64,000 bases of DNA from Pectobacterium brasiliense. Lineage in GTDB: Bacteria > Pseudomonadota > Gammaproteobacteria > Enterobacterales > Enterobacteriaceae. A model generated the notes under the pieces. That model saw only the letters and a program-made list of their open reading frames with translations, ran no database searches and was not told where the DNA came from. The position numbers and the translations under genes were made by a program. This document shows, in pieces, positions 1 through 14,418 of this stretch (positions are counted from its first letter, which is position 1; every line of letters starts with the position of its first letter). Where the stretch lies: positions 2,790,001-2,854,000 of the forward strand of contig NZ_JACGFN010000001.1 in assembly GCF_016950255.1 (NCBI RefSeq), written 5' to 3'.

Positions 1-65
1 AAGTGCTAAATGCAAAAAAATGACCGAGTGGGGATTTTTTCAGCAAAGCGCATTAAAAGACGCCG

Positions 66-605
66 TTATGCCGGATTTTTCGCCGCTAATTGAGCGAAAT
101 CCTGAGCGAAACGGGAAACCTGCTGCCAGTCTGTATATTCAATCTCTTTAGTGCTGTCTGTTTCCCCCCCAGTGATACGCATAATGAGTTGAATCATTAT
201 CCGATCAAACCAGCGGTAGCGTGGGTAGCGTAGAGCGCCAGCAAACACGCAGCACAAATCCGGCTGCCAGGGAGAATTCAGCAGAAATTTACGCGTATAG
301 GCATTGGTTTGTATTGTGCGCTTTTCTGGCTTACGCGCAGTGAGGTTCACGGAGAAGAATGCGCTGGGTAGCTGCTGTAGAGAAGTCAGATGCTTATGGA
401 TAAATTGATTTACCGCAGGATGAAAGCGTCCGTATCGAATTGATGCCCCAATCAAGACCTGATCGTATTGGCTCAGATCGATATCATTCGCATTGAGTAC
501 GTTAACAACATCGCACTCTAGGGTTCCTTTCAGCGTATTTGCAATATAGGAGGCAATCGCTCTTGTTTGCCCATCCCGACTCGAAAACACGATCAATGCT
601 TTCAT
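66..605 (-). CDS. hemG: Menaquinone-dependent protoporphyrinogen IX oxidase HemG
   Basis: This 179-residue flavodoxin-fold protein oxidises protoporphyrinogen IX to protoporphyrin IX, the penultimate step of heme synthesis, passing electrons to the quinone pool at the inner membrane. The N-terminus ([14 protein letters not shown]) has the FMN phosphate-binding loop of the family, and the basic segment near residues 125-145 ([18 protein letters not shown]) matches the long insert loop that distinguishes HemG from ordinary flavodoxins. Length fits the E. coli protein. It starts 21 bases after the trkH stop on the same strand, so the two are probably co-transcribed, as in E. coli. Identification is by recognised sequence and neighbourhood. 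Confidence 0.95.
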   Translation of the reverse strand: MKALIVFSSRDGQTRAIASYIANTLKGTLECDVVNVLNANDIDLSQYDQVLIGASIRYGRFHPAVNQFIHKHLTSLQQLPSAFFSVNLTARKPEKRTIQTNAYTRKFLLNSPWQPDLCCVFAGALRYPRYRWFDRIMIQLIMRITGGETDSTKEIEYTDWQQVSRFAQDFAQLAAKNPA

Positions 606-626
606 TGTTCTTTATCCTTATGGGGA

Positions 627-2078
627 CTATTCCCGCCAGAAAGTTGGCGTAAACAGCACTAAAAGCGTGAAGACTTCCAAACGACCAAACAGCATCGTCA
701 GTATCAGAATCCATTTCGCCGTATCATTCATCGAGGTAAAATTCTCAGCGACAACGCCCAGCCCCGGCCCCAGGTTATTCAATGTGGCCGCGACCGCCGC
801 AAACGCGGAGAAATCATCAACACCTGTCGCAATGACGGCCAGCATACTGACAATAAAAACCAGCGCATACGCGGAGAAGAATCCCCACACGGCTTCAAGG
901 ATGCGTTCAGGCAACGCCCGATGACCCAGCTTAATCGTATAAACCGCATTCGGATGCACTAACCGCTTAAGCTCACGCGACCCTTGTAAGAAAAGCAGCA
1001 GGATACGAATCACTTTCAAGCCGCCCCCGGTTGAGCCCGCACACCCGCCAATAAACGCAGAACACAGAAGCAAAACCGGCAGGAAAAGCGGCCACGATGC
1101 GATACTGTCTGTCGTAAACCCTGCCGTTGTCGCCATAGAGACAACCTGGAAAAACGCCTGGTTGATCGTCTGCATCCCGCTGTCATAAACGTGGTGGAAC
1201 CACAGGACAATCGTACACACGGCCACCAGCGACAGTTGAACAAAGATGAACATGCGGAATTCCGGGTCACGCCAGTATACCTTCAGGCTGCGACCGCTCA
1301 GCAGGGCAAAGTGCAAGCCAAAGTTACAGCCGGAAATCAGCAGGAATATCGCGATGATGGTGTTGATCGTTGGACTATTGAAGTAGCCGATACTGGCATC
1401 GTGGGTAGAGAATCCTCCGACGGACACCGTAGAGAAGCTGTGGCCAATCGCATCGAATATCGGCATACCCGCCAGCCAAAGCGCGACAGCGCAAGCGATG
1501 GTAAGTAAGAGATAAATCAGCCACAGCGTTTTTGCCGTATCGGCAATACGCGGGCGCATTTTGTTTTCCTTCAACGGCCCCGGCATCTCCGCGCGATAAA
1601 GCTGCATCCCACCAACACCAAGAATCGGCAGGATGGCAACCGCGAGTACGATGATCCCCATCCCACCAAACCATTGCAGCATTTGTCGATAAAACAGGAT
1701 GGCTTTAGGCAGTGAATCCAGCCCGACCAGCGTAGTGGCACCCGTTGTCGTTAGGCCAGAGAACGATTCGAAAAAAGCATCCGTTACGCCCAGATTAGGA
1801 TGTTCAGCAAACAGGAAAGGCAGCGCACCAACGCTTCCCAGCACCGTCCAGAAGAGAACAACGATCAGAAACCCTTCGCGAGATTTCAATTCATGCTTCT
1901 GTTTGCGGTTTGGTAACCACAGCATGATGCCAATCGCCAGCGCGACAATAAATGTCTGCGTAAACGCTCGGCCTGCGCCATCGCGGTAAATTAACGCCAC
2001 CAGTCCGGGAATAACCATTGTCCCGGAAAACAGGATAACCAACTGGCCGACAATACGAGTTATGGCGCGCAAGTGCAT
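627..2078 (-). CDS. trkH: Trk potassium transporter membrane subunit TrkH
   Basis: TrkH is the ion-conducting subunit of the low-affinity Trk K+ uptake system in the inner membrane; it works with the cytoplasmic NAD-binding subunit TrkA, not encoded here. The 483-residue protein is very hydrophobic with many membrane spans, and shows the filter-like repeats of the superfamily: GLTTTGATT near residue 108, a serine-glycine loop near 220 (STVSVGGFSTHD), TTAGFTTDS near 315 and GGCAGSTGGG near 343. The length is the usual one. It lies downstream of pepQ-yigZ and upstream of hemG on the same strand, the conserved enterobacterial order. Confidence 0.96.
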   Translation of the reverse strand: MHLRAITRIVGQLVILFSGTMVIPGLVALIYRDGAGRAFTQTFIVALAIGIMLWLPNRKQKHELKSREGFLIVVLFWTVLGSVGALPFLFAEHPNLGVTDAFFESFSGLTTTGATTLVGLDSLPKAILFYRQMLQWFGGMGIIVLAVAILPILGVGGMQLYRAEMPGPLKENKMRPRIADTAKTLWLIYLLLTIACAVALWLAGMPIFDAIGHSFSTVSVGGFSTHDASIGYFNSPTINTIIAIFLLISGCNFGLHFALLSGRSLKVYWRDPEFRMFIFVQLSLVAVCTIVLWFHHVYDSGMQTINQAFFQVVSMATTAGFTTDSIASWPLFLPVLLLCSAFIGGCAGSTGGGLKVIRILLLFLQGSRELKRLVHPNAVYTIKLGHRALPERILEAVWGFFSAYALVFIVSMLAVIATGVDDFSAFAAVAATLNNLGPGLGVVAENFTSMNDTAKWILILTMLFGRLEVFTLLVLFTPTFWRE

Positions 2079-2120
2079 CGCAGGGAATTCCTTAATGATT
2101 CATAAAAAGCGCTGGGATTA

Positions 2121-2732
2121 TTATGGAACCGGCAATAAATGCAACGCGCCGCGGCTTAAATCACGCAATTTCATTGCCGCCTCCTCGGTTCCCCTAACGG
2201 GGATAGAGAACCGCAATACGACTTCCACGCCATACTCACTATGCAGAACTTTTCCACCAAGTTGGAAGATCAGGGATTCCACCTGGGGCAACAGTGCATA
2301 GTCACATTGTAAGCCATACTCTTTTTGCAATACTTTCTCTTGCAGCGATAGCAGCTTCAGCGCTTGCTGAACGCCACCGCCATAAGCCTTCACTAATCCA
2401 CCCGTGCCCAGCGGGATTCCGCCATAGTAGCGTACGACCACAGCCGTAATCTCACCGATACCGCTTCCCATCAGTTGCGACAGCATCGGCTTACCCGCCG
2501 TGCCGGAAGGCTCACCATCGTCAGAAAAACCAAGCTGCTGGGAATCGTCAGGTGCACCCGCAACAAACGCCCAGCAGTGGTGACCCGCCGAAGCATGCTC
2601 TTCTCTGACATGCTGGATAAACGCTTTTGCCGCGTCGATTCCCGGCGTTGCCGCCAGGATCGTCGTAAAGCGGCTTTTCTTGATTTCCTCGCTGAAGCTC
2701 ACTGGCGCAGCAGGAATGGGGTACGCTTGCAT
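2121..2732 (-). CDS. yigZ: IMPACT/YigZ family protein
   Basis: This is a 203-residue member of the UPF0029/IMPACT family. The N-terminal domain carries the family signature around residues 50-80 (HHCWAFVAG, then FSDDGEPSGTAGKPML) and a glycine-rich stretch near 100-125 (YYGGIPLGTGGLVKAY). A smaller ferredoxin-like C-terminal domain follows. The eukaryotic relative IMPACT regulates Gcn2; the bacterial role is not settled, although translation-related functions have been suggested. Its start codon overlaps the pepQ stop in a TGATG arrangement, so it is probably translationally coupled to pepQ. Confidence 0.93.
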   Translation of the reverse strand: MQAYPIPAAPVSFSEEIKKSRFTTILAATPGIDAAKAFIQHVREEHASAGHHCWAFVAGAPDDSQQLGFSDDGEPSGTAGKPMLSQLMGSGIGEITAVVVRYYGGIPLGTGGLVKAYGGGVQQALKLLSLQEKVLQKEYGLQCDYALLPQVESLIFQLGGKVLHSEYGVEVVLRFSIPVRGTEEAAMKLRDLSRGALHLLPVP

Positions 2733-4063
2733 CAGGCCAGATTCAGGTCGCGGGTCATGTTCTCCACACGCCCGTCATGAATGACAATATTATCCTCAAT
2801 ACGGATACCACCAAACGGTTTCAACGCATCGATTTTTTGCCAGTCAAAGTGCTGACTCAATTCGCCCTCACGCCACGGAGCGAGTAAGGATTCGATGAAG
2901 TAGATGCCCGGTTCGATCGTCATGACCATGCCGGGTTCAAGCACACGAGTACAACGCAGATAAGGATGCTGCGACGGTGCTGCCAGATGTGTGCCGCGAT
3001 CGTCTTGCATAAATCCGGCGACATCATGCACCTGCAAGCCCAGCGGGTGGCCAAGACCGTGCGGCAGGAAAGGCGATGTCAGCCCCTGCTCCACCATGGC
3101 CTCTTCGCTGATGTCCCGCACCAGTTGATGTGATTTCAGTAGCTTCGCAATCCGCTGATGCATCTGAATATGGTAATCGGTATAGCGCACTCCCGCCTGA
3201 ACGGTATCAATCAATGACAGCATTTCCTGATTGAGATCTTTAATCAGCGAGCCAAACGCGCCATCGCTCTGCGCAGAATAGGTACGCGTCAGATCGGCGG
3301 CATAGCCGTTATATTCGGCACCCGCATCAATCAGGAAGCTACGGACATCGGAAGGCACCTGATGATCGAGCTGGGTATAGTGCAACACTGCGGCATGTTC
3401 ATTTAGCGCGATGATATTACCGTAAGGGACATCGATATCACGATGACCAGTGGCCGTCAGATACGCTAGGTTAATATCGAATTCGCTCATCCCGGACAGG
3501 AACGCTTCATGCGCCGCCCGGTGACCGACAACGGCGGTCTTCTGCGCTTCACGCATGCAGGCCAGCTCGTAATCCGTTTTATAAGCCCGATGGTAGTGTA
3601 GATAATCCAGCACGCCCTGAGGGTTAATATTTTCTGCACGAATCCCCAAATCCTGCGCACGCTGCGGGGCATAGCCGATGTAGGCAACACGTTCGCGCGG
3701 CGATGGAAGCAGTTGCCCAATATCATCAGCATTCCGTAGCACGGTAATATCGATGTCTTCAGTCCAAAAACTCTCGGGAACCGGTGCAACGTTATGCCAG
3801 TAATCCACCGGCGAGTAGAACCACAGTTTTGGCGGGTTAACGCCGTCAACCCATAGCCAGCAGTTCGGCACCTGCGTGACGGGCACCCAGGCTTTAAATT
3901 GCGGGTTAACTTTAAAAGGATAGTCGTGATCGTCCAGAAAAACGGTCAACAGCTCACCAGAGTGAATCAGTAATGCGTCAAGCTGATGGCGCGCTAAAAC
4001 CGCCTGAGCACGCGCTTGCAGCGTAGCCAGATGGTGATGATATAAAGAAGCCAGCTTTTCCAT
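2732..4063 (-). CDS. pepQ: Xaa-Pro dipeptidase PepQ
   Basis: PepQ is a cytoplasmic M24 metallopeptidase that splits dipeptides with C-terminal proline. The 443-residue length equals that of E. coli PepQ. Metal-ligand motifs are in place: [16 protein letters not shown] around residue 245 (two Asp), [13 protein letters not shown] near 336 (His), TIEPGIYF near 383 (Glu) and GGIRIEDN near 421 (Glu). It is transcribed divergently from fadB, across a 185-base intergenic region that holds the FadR operator. It leads a pepQ-yigZ-trkH-hemG run on the minus strand. Confidence 0.96.
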   Translation of the reverse strand: MEKLASLYHHHLATLQARAQAVLARHQLDALLIHSGELLTVFLDDHDYPFKVNPQFKAWVPVTQVPNCWLWVDGVNPPKLWFYSPVDYWHNVAPVPESFWTEDIDITVLRNADDIGQLLPSPRERVAYIGYAPQRAQDLGIRAENINPQGVLDYLHYHRAYKTDYELACMREAQKTAVVGHRAAHEAFLSGMSEFDINLAYLTATGHRDIDVPYGNIIALNEHAAVLHYTQLDHQVPSDVRSFLIDAGAEYNGYAADLTRTYSAQSDGAFGSLIKDLNQEMLSLIDTVQAGVRYTDYHIQMHQRIAKLLKSHQLVRDISEEAMVEQGLTSPFLPHGLGHPLGLQVHDVAGFMQDDRGTHLAAPSQHPYLRCTRVLEPGMVMTIEPGIYFIESLLAPWREGELSQHFDWQKIDALKPFGGIRIEDNIVIHDGRVENMTRDLNLA

Positions 4064-4205
4064 GAGTATCCTTGTACGTCACGACATGATCTCTCCATTT
4101 TAACACAGGCATTCCCCGAGGGCAGCGTCCGGTGCTTTGTGATCGATTCGGCAAAAAATTAATCTCTCGTTTGCAAAACGTTAACATTAAAACCACAATT
4201 CGATT

Positions 4206-4222
4206 ATCTGGTCATACCAGAT
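4206..4222. promoter_or_regulatory. FadR operator upstream of fadBA
   Basis: The 17-base sequence ATCTGGTCATACCAGAT has two perfect 7-base inverted arms (ATCTGGT/ACCAGAT) around a 3-base centre. It resembles the FadR site known in front of E. coli fadBA. It ends 26 bases before the fadB start, a position suited to repression. The expected control is repression by FadR, relieved by long-chain acyl-CoA. Confidence 0.85.
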
Positions 4223-4248
4223 CACTCACACAAACAGCGGAGATAAAC

Positions 4249-7613
<3,365 letters not shown>

Positions 7614-7650
7614 ACACAGAAAAGCTCTGCCAGAGCACGACTAGAAACCA

Positions 7651-7680
7651 AAAATCCCACAGCCGTGGGATTTTTATTTT
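7651..7680. terminator. Bidirectional terminator between fadA and fre
   Basis: AAAAATCCCAC and GTGGGATTTTT pair around a short AGCC loop, with an A-run on one side and a T-run on the other. It can therefore end fadBA on the plus strand and ubiD-fre on the minus strand. Confidence 0.9.
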
Positions 7681-7710
7681 GCTGCTTATGTCTTTCTGCT
7701 ATCGACTGCT

Positions 7711-8412
7711 TTAAATAAACGAAAACGCATCGCTGAACATATGCGCTGTCAGCGCACCGCGCTCGTTACAAAAACGCTCACGTGCAATTTTCGCCATTTC
7801 AAAGCGACCAGCAATATAGATATCCTGCTCTGCCAGTGAGCCGTAATCCTGTAATACCGCACTCAGGACTGTTCCCGTTCTGCCATCCCATCCTGCTTCC
7901 GGCTGCTCGACTACCGGCACTACGCGCAGATTCGGGTGCTTGGCCGCAAAGCCTTCAAGCTCGGTTAAGTCATACAGATGCTGGGATTCACGTCCACCCC
8001 AGTAAATAGCGATATCACGCTCGGGTTGCTGCGCCAGTGCGGTCAGCAGAATAGAACGCACATACGAAAATCCGGTTCCGCCCGCAATCAACACCAAGGG
8101 GCGCGTACTCTCTTCCCGCAGCCAGGCTTCGCCGTGCGGGATATCGACCGTCAGGGATTTTTCCTTATGGATGCGTTCCATCACGGCCATCGCGTAAAGA
8201 TTCAGCTCGGACGCCCCAATGTGCAACTCAATAAAGTTTTTATCCATCGGGGTCGATGCCAGTGAAAAAGGACGTTTATCTCGATCGCCCATCACCACCA
8301 TCAAATACTGGCCAGCCCGAAAGGAAAACGGCGCTTCAGGTAACAAACGCACACGATAGACCGTATCGGTTATGGCTTCGACCGAAGTCACTTTACAGCT
8401 CAATGTTGTCAT
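7711..8412 (-). CDS. fre: NAD(P)H-flavin reductase Fre
   Basis: Fre reduces free riboflavin, FMN or FAD with NAD(P)H in the cytoplasm. It supplies reduced flavin to several enzymes and can reduce ferric chelates and cob(III)alamin. The 233 residues match E. coli Fre. The flavin-binding motif RPFSLAST lies near residue 47, the nucleotide-binding loop [14 protein letters not shown] near 109, and a terminal aromatic segment (FSDAFSFI) is present. It follows ubiD on the same strand after 52 bases and ends at the bidirectional terminator shared with fadA. Pairing with ubiD is common in enterobacteria, and reduced flavin is relevant to the prenylated-FMN cofactor of UbiD. Confidence 0.95.
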   Translation of the reverse strand: MTTLSCKVTSVEAITDTVYRVRLLPEAPFSFRAGQYLMVVMGDRDKRPFSLASTPMDKNFIELHIGASELNLYAMAVMERIHKEKSLTVDIPHGEAWLREESTRPLVLIAGGTGFSYVRSILLTALAQQPERDIAIYWGGRESQHLYDLTELEGFAAKHPNLRVVPVVEQPEAGWDGRTGTVLSAVLQDYGSLAEQDIYIAGRFEMAKIARERFCNERGALTAHMFSDAFSFI

Positions 8413-8464
8413 GCATTCCCTCTATAGGGTCATAAAAGCAAAACTGAGAACAGAGCAGCAGCCG

Positions 8465-9961
8465 TTAACGCTGGGGCTCTCTGTCACTAAAAATGGCCAG
8501 TTCATCCCATATTTCATCAATGCGGGCACAAACCTGTGGGTCTTTCTTGATGGGATGTCCCCACTCGCGCTGCGTCTCGCCAGGCCATTTATTGGTGGCG
8601 TCCAGACCCATTTTGGATCCAAGACCAGAAACCGGCGAGGCAAAATCAAGGTAATCTATCGGCGTATTTTCTACTAATACCGTATCGCGCGCCGGATCCA
8701 TACGCGTCGTGATCGCCCATATGACGTCGTTCCAGTCACGCGCATTAACGTCATCATCGCAGACAATGACAAATTTCGTATACATGAACTGGCGTAAAAA
8801 AGACCAAACGCCCATCATGACGCGTTTAGCATGGCCAGGGTACTGTTTCTTCATGGTAACGACCGCCAGACGGTAAGAGCAACCCTCCGGTGGCAAATAA
8901 AAATCAACAATCTCAGGAAACTGCTTTTGCAGGATCGGCACGAAAACTTCGTTCAACGCCACGCCCAAAACAGCAGGTTCGTCCGGTGGCCGGCCGGTGT
9001 AAGTCGAGTGATAAATGGCATTCTGGCGCTGAGTAATATGCGTGACGGTAAAGACCGGGAAGTGATCGACTTCATTGTAATAGCCGGTATGGTCACCATA
9101 AGGCCCTTCCGCTGCCATTTCTCCGGGTTCAATATAGCCTTCCAGAACAATTTCCGCACTGGCGGGAACTTCCAAATCGTTCGACAGACACTTCACCACT
9201 TCGGTCTTATGCCCGCGCAGCAAACCCGCAAAAGCATATTCTGATAGCGTATCAGGGACAGGCGTCACCGCACCGAGGATCGTCGCGGGGTCAGCGCCCA
9301 ATGCGACAGACACCGGAAAGCGCTGCCCCGGATTTTCCTGACACCATTCCTGGAAATCCAATGCGCCGCCGCGATGAGATAGCCAGCGCATGATCAGTTT
9401 GTTTTTACCCAGTACCTGCTGGCGATAGATCCCCAGATTCTGCCGCTCTTTATGCGGCCCGCGCGTTACGGTGAGCCCCCAGGTAATCAGCGGAGCAGCA
9501 TCTTCCGGCCAGCACTGCATCACCGGAATCCGGCGCAGGTCAACATCATCCCCCCGCCAAATCTGTTCCTGACACGGCGCAGAAGACAGACGCTTCGTCG
9601 GCATATTCAGTACCTGACGGAACTTCGGCATTTTATCCACCAGATCGCGGAACCCCTTGGGCGGCTCCGGCTCTTTCAGAAACGCCAGCAGCTTGCCCAC
9701 CTCACGCAATGCGCTGACGTCTTCCTGCCCCATTCCCAATGCAACACGTTTCGGCGTGCCAAATAAATTGCACAGCACCGGCATGTCATAGCCTTTGGGG
9801 TTCTCAAACAGGAGCGCAGGGCCTTCCGCACGCAGCGTTCGGTCGGCAATTTCCGTCATTTCAAGGTAGGGATCGATGGGCTGGGTAATGCGTTTCAACT
9901 CCCCTCTCTCTTCCAGCAGCGAGAGGAATTCGCGTAAGTCACGGTATTTCATGCTATTCAT
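8465..9961 (-). CDS. ubiD: 3-octaprenyl-4-hydroxybenzoate decarboxylase UbiD
   Basis: UbiD decarboxylates 3-octaprenyl-4-hydroxybenzoate in ubiquinone synthesis using prenylated FMN made by UbiX. The start chosen at 9961 ([25 protein letters not shown]) gives 498 residues, close to the 497 of E. coli. Conserved segments include [38 protein letters not shown] and an acidic [15 protein letters not shown] loop. One oddity is that no clear Shine-Dalgarno precedes this ATG, whereas an in-frame TTG at 10006 (15 codons upstream) has an AGGAAG about eight bases ahead, so a 513-residue form is possible. fre lies downstream. Confidence 0.93.
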   Translation of the reverse strand: MNSMKYRDLREFLSLLEERGELKRITQPIDPYLEMTEIADRTLRAEGPALLFENPKGYDMPVLCNLFGTPKRVALGMGQEDVSALREVGKLLAFLKEPEPPKGFRDLVDKMPKFRQVLNMPTKRLSSAPCQEQIWRGDDVDLRRIPVMQCWPEDAAPLITWGLTVTRGPHKERQNLGIYRQQVLGKNKLIMRWLSHRGGALDFQEWCQENPGQRFPVSVALGADPATILGAVTPVPDTLSEYAFAGLLRGHKTEVVKCLSNDLEVPASAEIVLEGYIEPGEMAAEGPYGDHTGYYNEVDHFPVFTVTHITQRQNAIYHSTYTGRPPDEPAVLGVALNEVFVPILQKQFPEIVDFYLPPEGCSYRLAVVTMKKQYPGHAKRVMMGVWSFLRQFMYTKFVIVCDDDVNARDWNDVIWAITTRMDPARDTVLVENTPIDYLDFASPVSGLGSKMGLDATNKWPGETQREWGHPIKKDPQVCARIDEIWDELAIFSDREPQR

Positions 9962-10161
9962 CGGGGGCAGTCTATCGTTCTGGCTATTATAAAGTCTCTT
10001 CGCCAACCTGTCGCTTCCTGCAACGCCTATTTATAGTAAGAATCTGCTCACTATCAAGACTCCGATCGCCAAAATGTGGTAACAAAAATATCTGCCGAAA
10101 ATTTTTTATCCGTGCTCGCTTTTGTTATGCTTGCTCGTCGGAATCATAAGTCTGCGAAATT

Positions 10162-10650
10162 ATGGAAGCTTGGTACTTACTGTATTGTAAACGTGGTCAA
10201 CTGCTGCGTGCGAAAGAGCATCTGGAACGTCAGGATGTCACCTGCGTGAGCCCGATGATCACGCTGGATAAGATCGTTCGTGGTAAACGAACGGAAGTGT
10301 GTGAACCGCTGTTCCCGAACTACCTGTTTGTGGAGTTCGACCCCGAACGCATCCACACCACCACCATCAGCGCGACGCGCGGGGTGAGCAACTTTGTGCG
10401 ATTCGGTGCACTGCCCGCTACCATTCCGCAGCAGGTTATCGATGAATTGTCACTTCGCCCTGTTCAGGGAATCATTGACCCACTGACGCCACAGCCCGGC
10501 GATAGCGTGGTCATTACCGACGGTATTTTCTCTGGTCTTCAGGCTATCTACACCGAGCCTGACGGCGAAGCCCGCTCGATGCTGTTGCTGAATATGTTGA
10601 ATAAACAGGTCAGACAGAGCATCGATAACCGCGAGTTTCGCAAAGCCTAG
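10162..10650 (+). CDS. rfaH: Transcription antiterminator RfaH
   Basis: RfaH is a specialised NusG paralogue recruited to RNA polymerase paused at ops sites. It suppresses termination and recruits ribosomes in long operons for LPS, capsule and similar products. The 162 residues match E. coli RfaH: an N-terminal NGN domain ([11 protein letters not shown]...[14 protein letters not shown]) and a C-terminal domain ending [13 protein letters not shown]...EFRKA. It is a single gene between divergent ubiD and convergent hemB. A candidate target, the JUMPstart/ops element at 56,899, lies in this window ahead of waaQ. Its stop codon TAG forms the start of a short tandem repeat array. Confidence 0.97.
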   Translation: MEAWYLLYCKRGQLLRAKEHLERQDVTCVSPMITLDKIVRGKRTEVCEPLFPNYLFVEFDPERIHTTTISATRGVSNFVRFGALPATIPQQVIDELSLRPVQGIIDPLTPQPGDSVVITDGIFSGLQAIYTEPDGEARSMLLLNMLNKQVRQSIDNREFRKA

Positions 10651-10729
10651 TCCTTGTAAAATATAATCCTTTTAAAACATAGCCCTTTGAAAAAATAGTC
10701 TTTCGAAAAATGTAGCCCTTCGAAAAGCT
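10648..10729. repeat. Five imperfect 16-17-bp tandem repeats after rfaH
   Basis: Five head-to-tail units start at 10648, 10664, 10680, 10696 and 10713. The shared pattern is TAG-Y-CCTTT-Y-GAAAA plus two or three variable bases, and the first unit contains the rfaH stop codon. Several units contain short CTTTCGAAAA-like self-complementary cores. The function is unknown; these bases lie in the rfaH 3' untranslated region. Confidence 0.8.
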
Positions 10730-10758
10730 TAGCTCGACGTTCCTTGTCCGTTCGCCCT

Positions 10759-10783
10759 ATCCGGCGCGCTTGCCGCGCCGGAT
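10759..10783. terminator. GC-rich inverted repeat between rfaH and hemB
   Basis: ATCCGGCGCG and CGCGCCGGAT form a perfect 10-base stem around a 5-base loop between convergent rfaH and hemB. There is no T-run on either side, so it may be a weak or Rho-assisted terminator or an mRNA 3'-end stabiliser. Confidence 0.6.
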
Positions 10784-10793
10784 GAGAACAGAC

Positions 10794-12616
<1,823 letters not shown>

Positions 12617-12661
12617 GACTCTCACCTGCCCGTGACCGTTCGCCGATTTTACGCTGGCGAA

Positions 12662-12691
12662 TAAAAAAATAAGACCTCTCAAAGAGAGGTC
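12662..12691 (-). terminator. Terminator after tatABC
   Basis: GACCTCTC and GAGAGGTC pair around a 3-base loop (12673-12691). Read on the minus strand, they are followed by a T-rich run at 12662-12672. It sits between tatC and tatD. Confidence 0.88.
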
Positions 12692-12722
12692 ATTTTACCG
12701 TCCTACCGCAGGAAACCGTTCG

Positions 12723-13475
12723 TTACTGCGATGGCTCTTCGGTTTCAGCGCGTCGGCCTTTGCCAACATAAAACCGCGAGAAGAAGACGCCGATTTCAAA
12801 CAGCAGATACATGGGAATCGCCAGCAGCGTCTGCGAGAAAACATCCGGTGGCGTTAGCAACATACCGACAACGAACGCGCCGACCAAAATATAGGGGCGC
12901 TTTCTTTTCAGCTCTTCCGGCGTCACCACGCCACTCCAGCAGAGCAGCACAATGGCAACTGGCACTTCAAACGATATCCCGAACGCCATGAACAGCGCCA
13001 TAACAAAATCGAGGTAGTTATTGATGTCCGTCGCAATCAGCACGCCAATAGGCGCGGTTTTCGCAAAAAAGCCAAACGCCAGCGGGAACACTACGAAGTA
13101 CGCGAACGCCATGCCCATATAAAACAGCAGACTACTGGAGACCAGCAACGGCATCATTAAGCGACGCTCATGTTTATACAGGGCTGGAGCCACAAATGCC
13201 CACACCTGATACAGCACCAGCGGCGCAGCGACAAACACTGAGACAATCATCGTCAGTTTTATCGGCGCAAAAAAAGGCGAGGCGACATCAGTCGCGATCA
13301 TGCTGGCACCCGCAGGTAATTGCTCAATGAGCGGGGCAGAAACCAGTTGATAAATGTCGTTGGCAAAGTACACCAGCGAAATAAATACCGCCAGCACACA
13401 GATAATGCTGTTCAGTAGCCGCTTACGTAGCTCAATCAGGTGGCTAATTAGCGGTTGAGTCTCTTCATCGGCCAT
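12723..13475 (-). CDS. tatC: Sec-independent protein translocase subunit TatC
   Basis: TatC is the inner-membrane receptor of the Tat pathway that binds twin-arginine signal peptides with TatB. The 250-residue protein has six predicted hydrophobic spans, the cytoplasmic N-terminal signature [14 protein letters not shown] at residues 8-21, the conserved periplasmic FAPIKLT motif near 70, and a proline-rich [15 protein letters not shown] segment near 205. It is the last gene of a tight tatABC operon, with three bases separating it from tatB, and is followed by a terminator. Confidence 0.97.
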   Translation of the reverse strand: MADEETQPLISHLIELRKRLLNSIICVLAVFISLVYFANDIYQLVSAPLIEQLPAGASMIATDVASPFFAPIKLTMIVSVFVAAPLVLYQVWAFVAPALYKHERRLMMPLLVSSSLLFYMGMAFAYFVVFPLAFGFFAKTAPIGVLIATDINNYLDFVMALFMAFGISFEVPVAIVLLCWSGVVTPEELKRKRPYILVGAFVVGMLLTPPDVFSQTLLAIPMYLLFEIGVFFSRFYVGKGRRAETEEPSQ

Positions 13476-13478
13476 AAA

Positions 13479-14072
13479 CTAACGACTATCGCTCGGTTGG
13501 CGGGCAGAAACAGCAGAAGACTGGGACTGCTCAGGTTTGACATTATCGCTGCTGACAGCGTCATCACTCGCGGCGTTGTGACCATCATGGTGATGTTCAG
13601 CCACAGTAGCGCTTTCAGGTTTAGGCTGACTGACTGCCGGACGTACTGCGGTTTCCGTTTCAATCACCCCATCGTAGGCCGCTTCGGGATCGCTCAGCGG
13701 GGTGCTGTGCTGCGGTTCCACGGTCGCGCGATGACCTTCTGACGTTTGGTGGTCATCTGGCTTTTGCGGCGACACTGTCTCGGTATAGCCACGTTTCATC
13801 GCTTCCGCCGCTTCTTTGAGTTCATCCATTGAGGCTTTCAACTCAGGCGACAGGTTCTGCAAACTGGCTTTTTCGACTTTCTTCAGGCTTTCCTGAAACT
13901 CTTGGAGTTTCAGTTCCTGCGACAGCTCATTCTGAACCGTAGACGCCAGCGAACGCAGCGTCCTGATCCAGCTTGCAACCGTTCTGACTGCCACAGGCAA
14001 ACGCTCCGGCCCGAGGACAATCAGGCCAAGAACCATCACCAATAGCAATTCACCAAAACCGATATCGAACAC
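13479..14072 (-). CDS. tatB: Sec-independent protein translocase subunit TatB
   Basis: TatB partners TatC in the twin-arginine receptor complex. The 197-residue protein starts with one membrane helix ([22 protein letters not shown]) followed by a hinge, an amphipathic helix and a charged coil. The C-terminal half is low-complexity and rich in His, Glu and Ser ([13 protein letters not shown]), as is usual for the variable tail. It lies three bases after tatA and three before tatC. Length is slightly greater than E. coli TatB, the difference being in the tail. Confidence 0.96.
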   Translation of the reverse strand: MFDIGFGELLLVMVLGLIVLGPERLPVAVRTVASWIRTLRSLASTVQNELSQELKLQEFQESLKKVEKASLQNLSPELKASMDELKEAAEAMKRGYTETVSPQKPDDHQTSEGHRATVEPQHSTPLSDPEAAYDGVIETETAVRPAVSQPKPESATVAEHHHDGHNAASDDAVSSDNVKPEQSQSSAVSARQPSDSR

Positions 14073-14075
14073 AGA

Positions 14076-14336
14076 TTACACCTGCTCTTTATGCTGGCTC
14101 TTCGTTTCGCCTGGCTTGACGTCTGCTTGGTTGTCAGCGATAGACTTGGTAGAGAAATCGGCATCTGGCTGCGTTTTGTCCGCGCCAGTAGACGGCTGAT
14201 CGTCACCCATCGCTTTCTTAAAGCCTTTGATGGATGCACCCAGATCCGAACCCAGCGTTCTCAGCTTGTTGGTTCCGAACAGTAAGATGACGATAACTGC
14301 GATAATCAACAGGTTCCAGAGACTAATACCACCCAT
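14076..14336 (-). CDS. tatA: Sec-independent protein translocase subunit TatA
   Basis: TatA multimerises to form the transport-active element of the Tat system. At 86 residues it has one N-terminal membrane helix ([21 protein letters not shown]), the FGTNKL hinge and an amphipathic helix ([18 protein letters not shown]), followed by a polar tail. It is the first gene of tatABC, 82 bases downstream of ubiB on the same strand. No separate tatE-like copy is seen here. Confidence 0.96.
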   Translation of the reverse strand: MGGISLWNLLIIAVIVILLFGTNKLRTLGSDLGASIKGFKKAMGDDQPSTGADKTQPDADFSTKSIADNQADVKPGETKSQHKEQV

Positions 14337-14418
14337 AACATTTACCTCTTTTCAAAAAGGGGAACGACAGAATTCTCGTTATTATATCGGGTAATTCTGA
14401 CGTGCATCATGATCTGCT

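Noticed and set aside
1..65. Possible ribosomal RNA operon promoter next to hemG, as in E. coli
   Set aside because: Only 65 bases are available, and no rrn P1-like promoter or 16S sequence is visible.
4132..4248. Upstream extension of the fadB frame
   Set aside because: It crosses the FadR operator, and the family N-terminus and ribosome site place the start at 4249.
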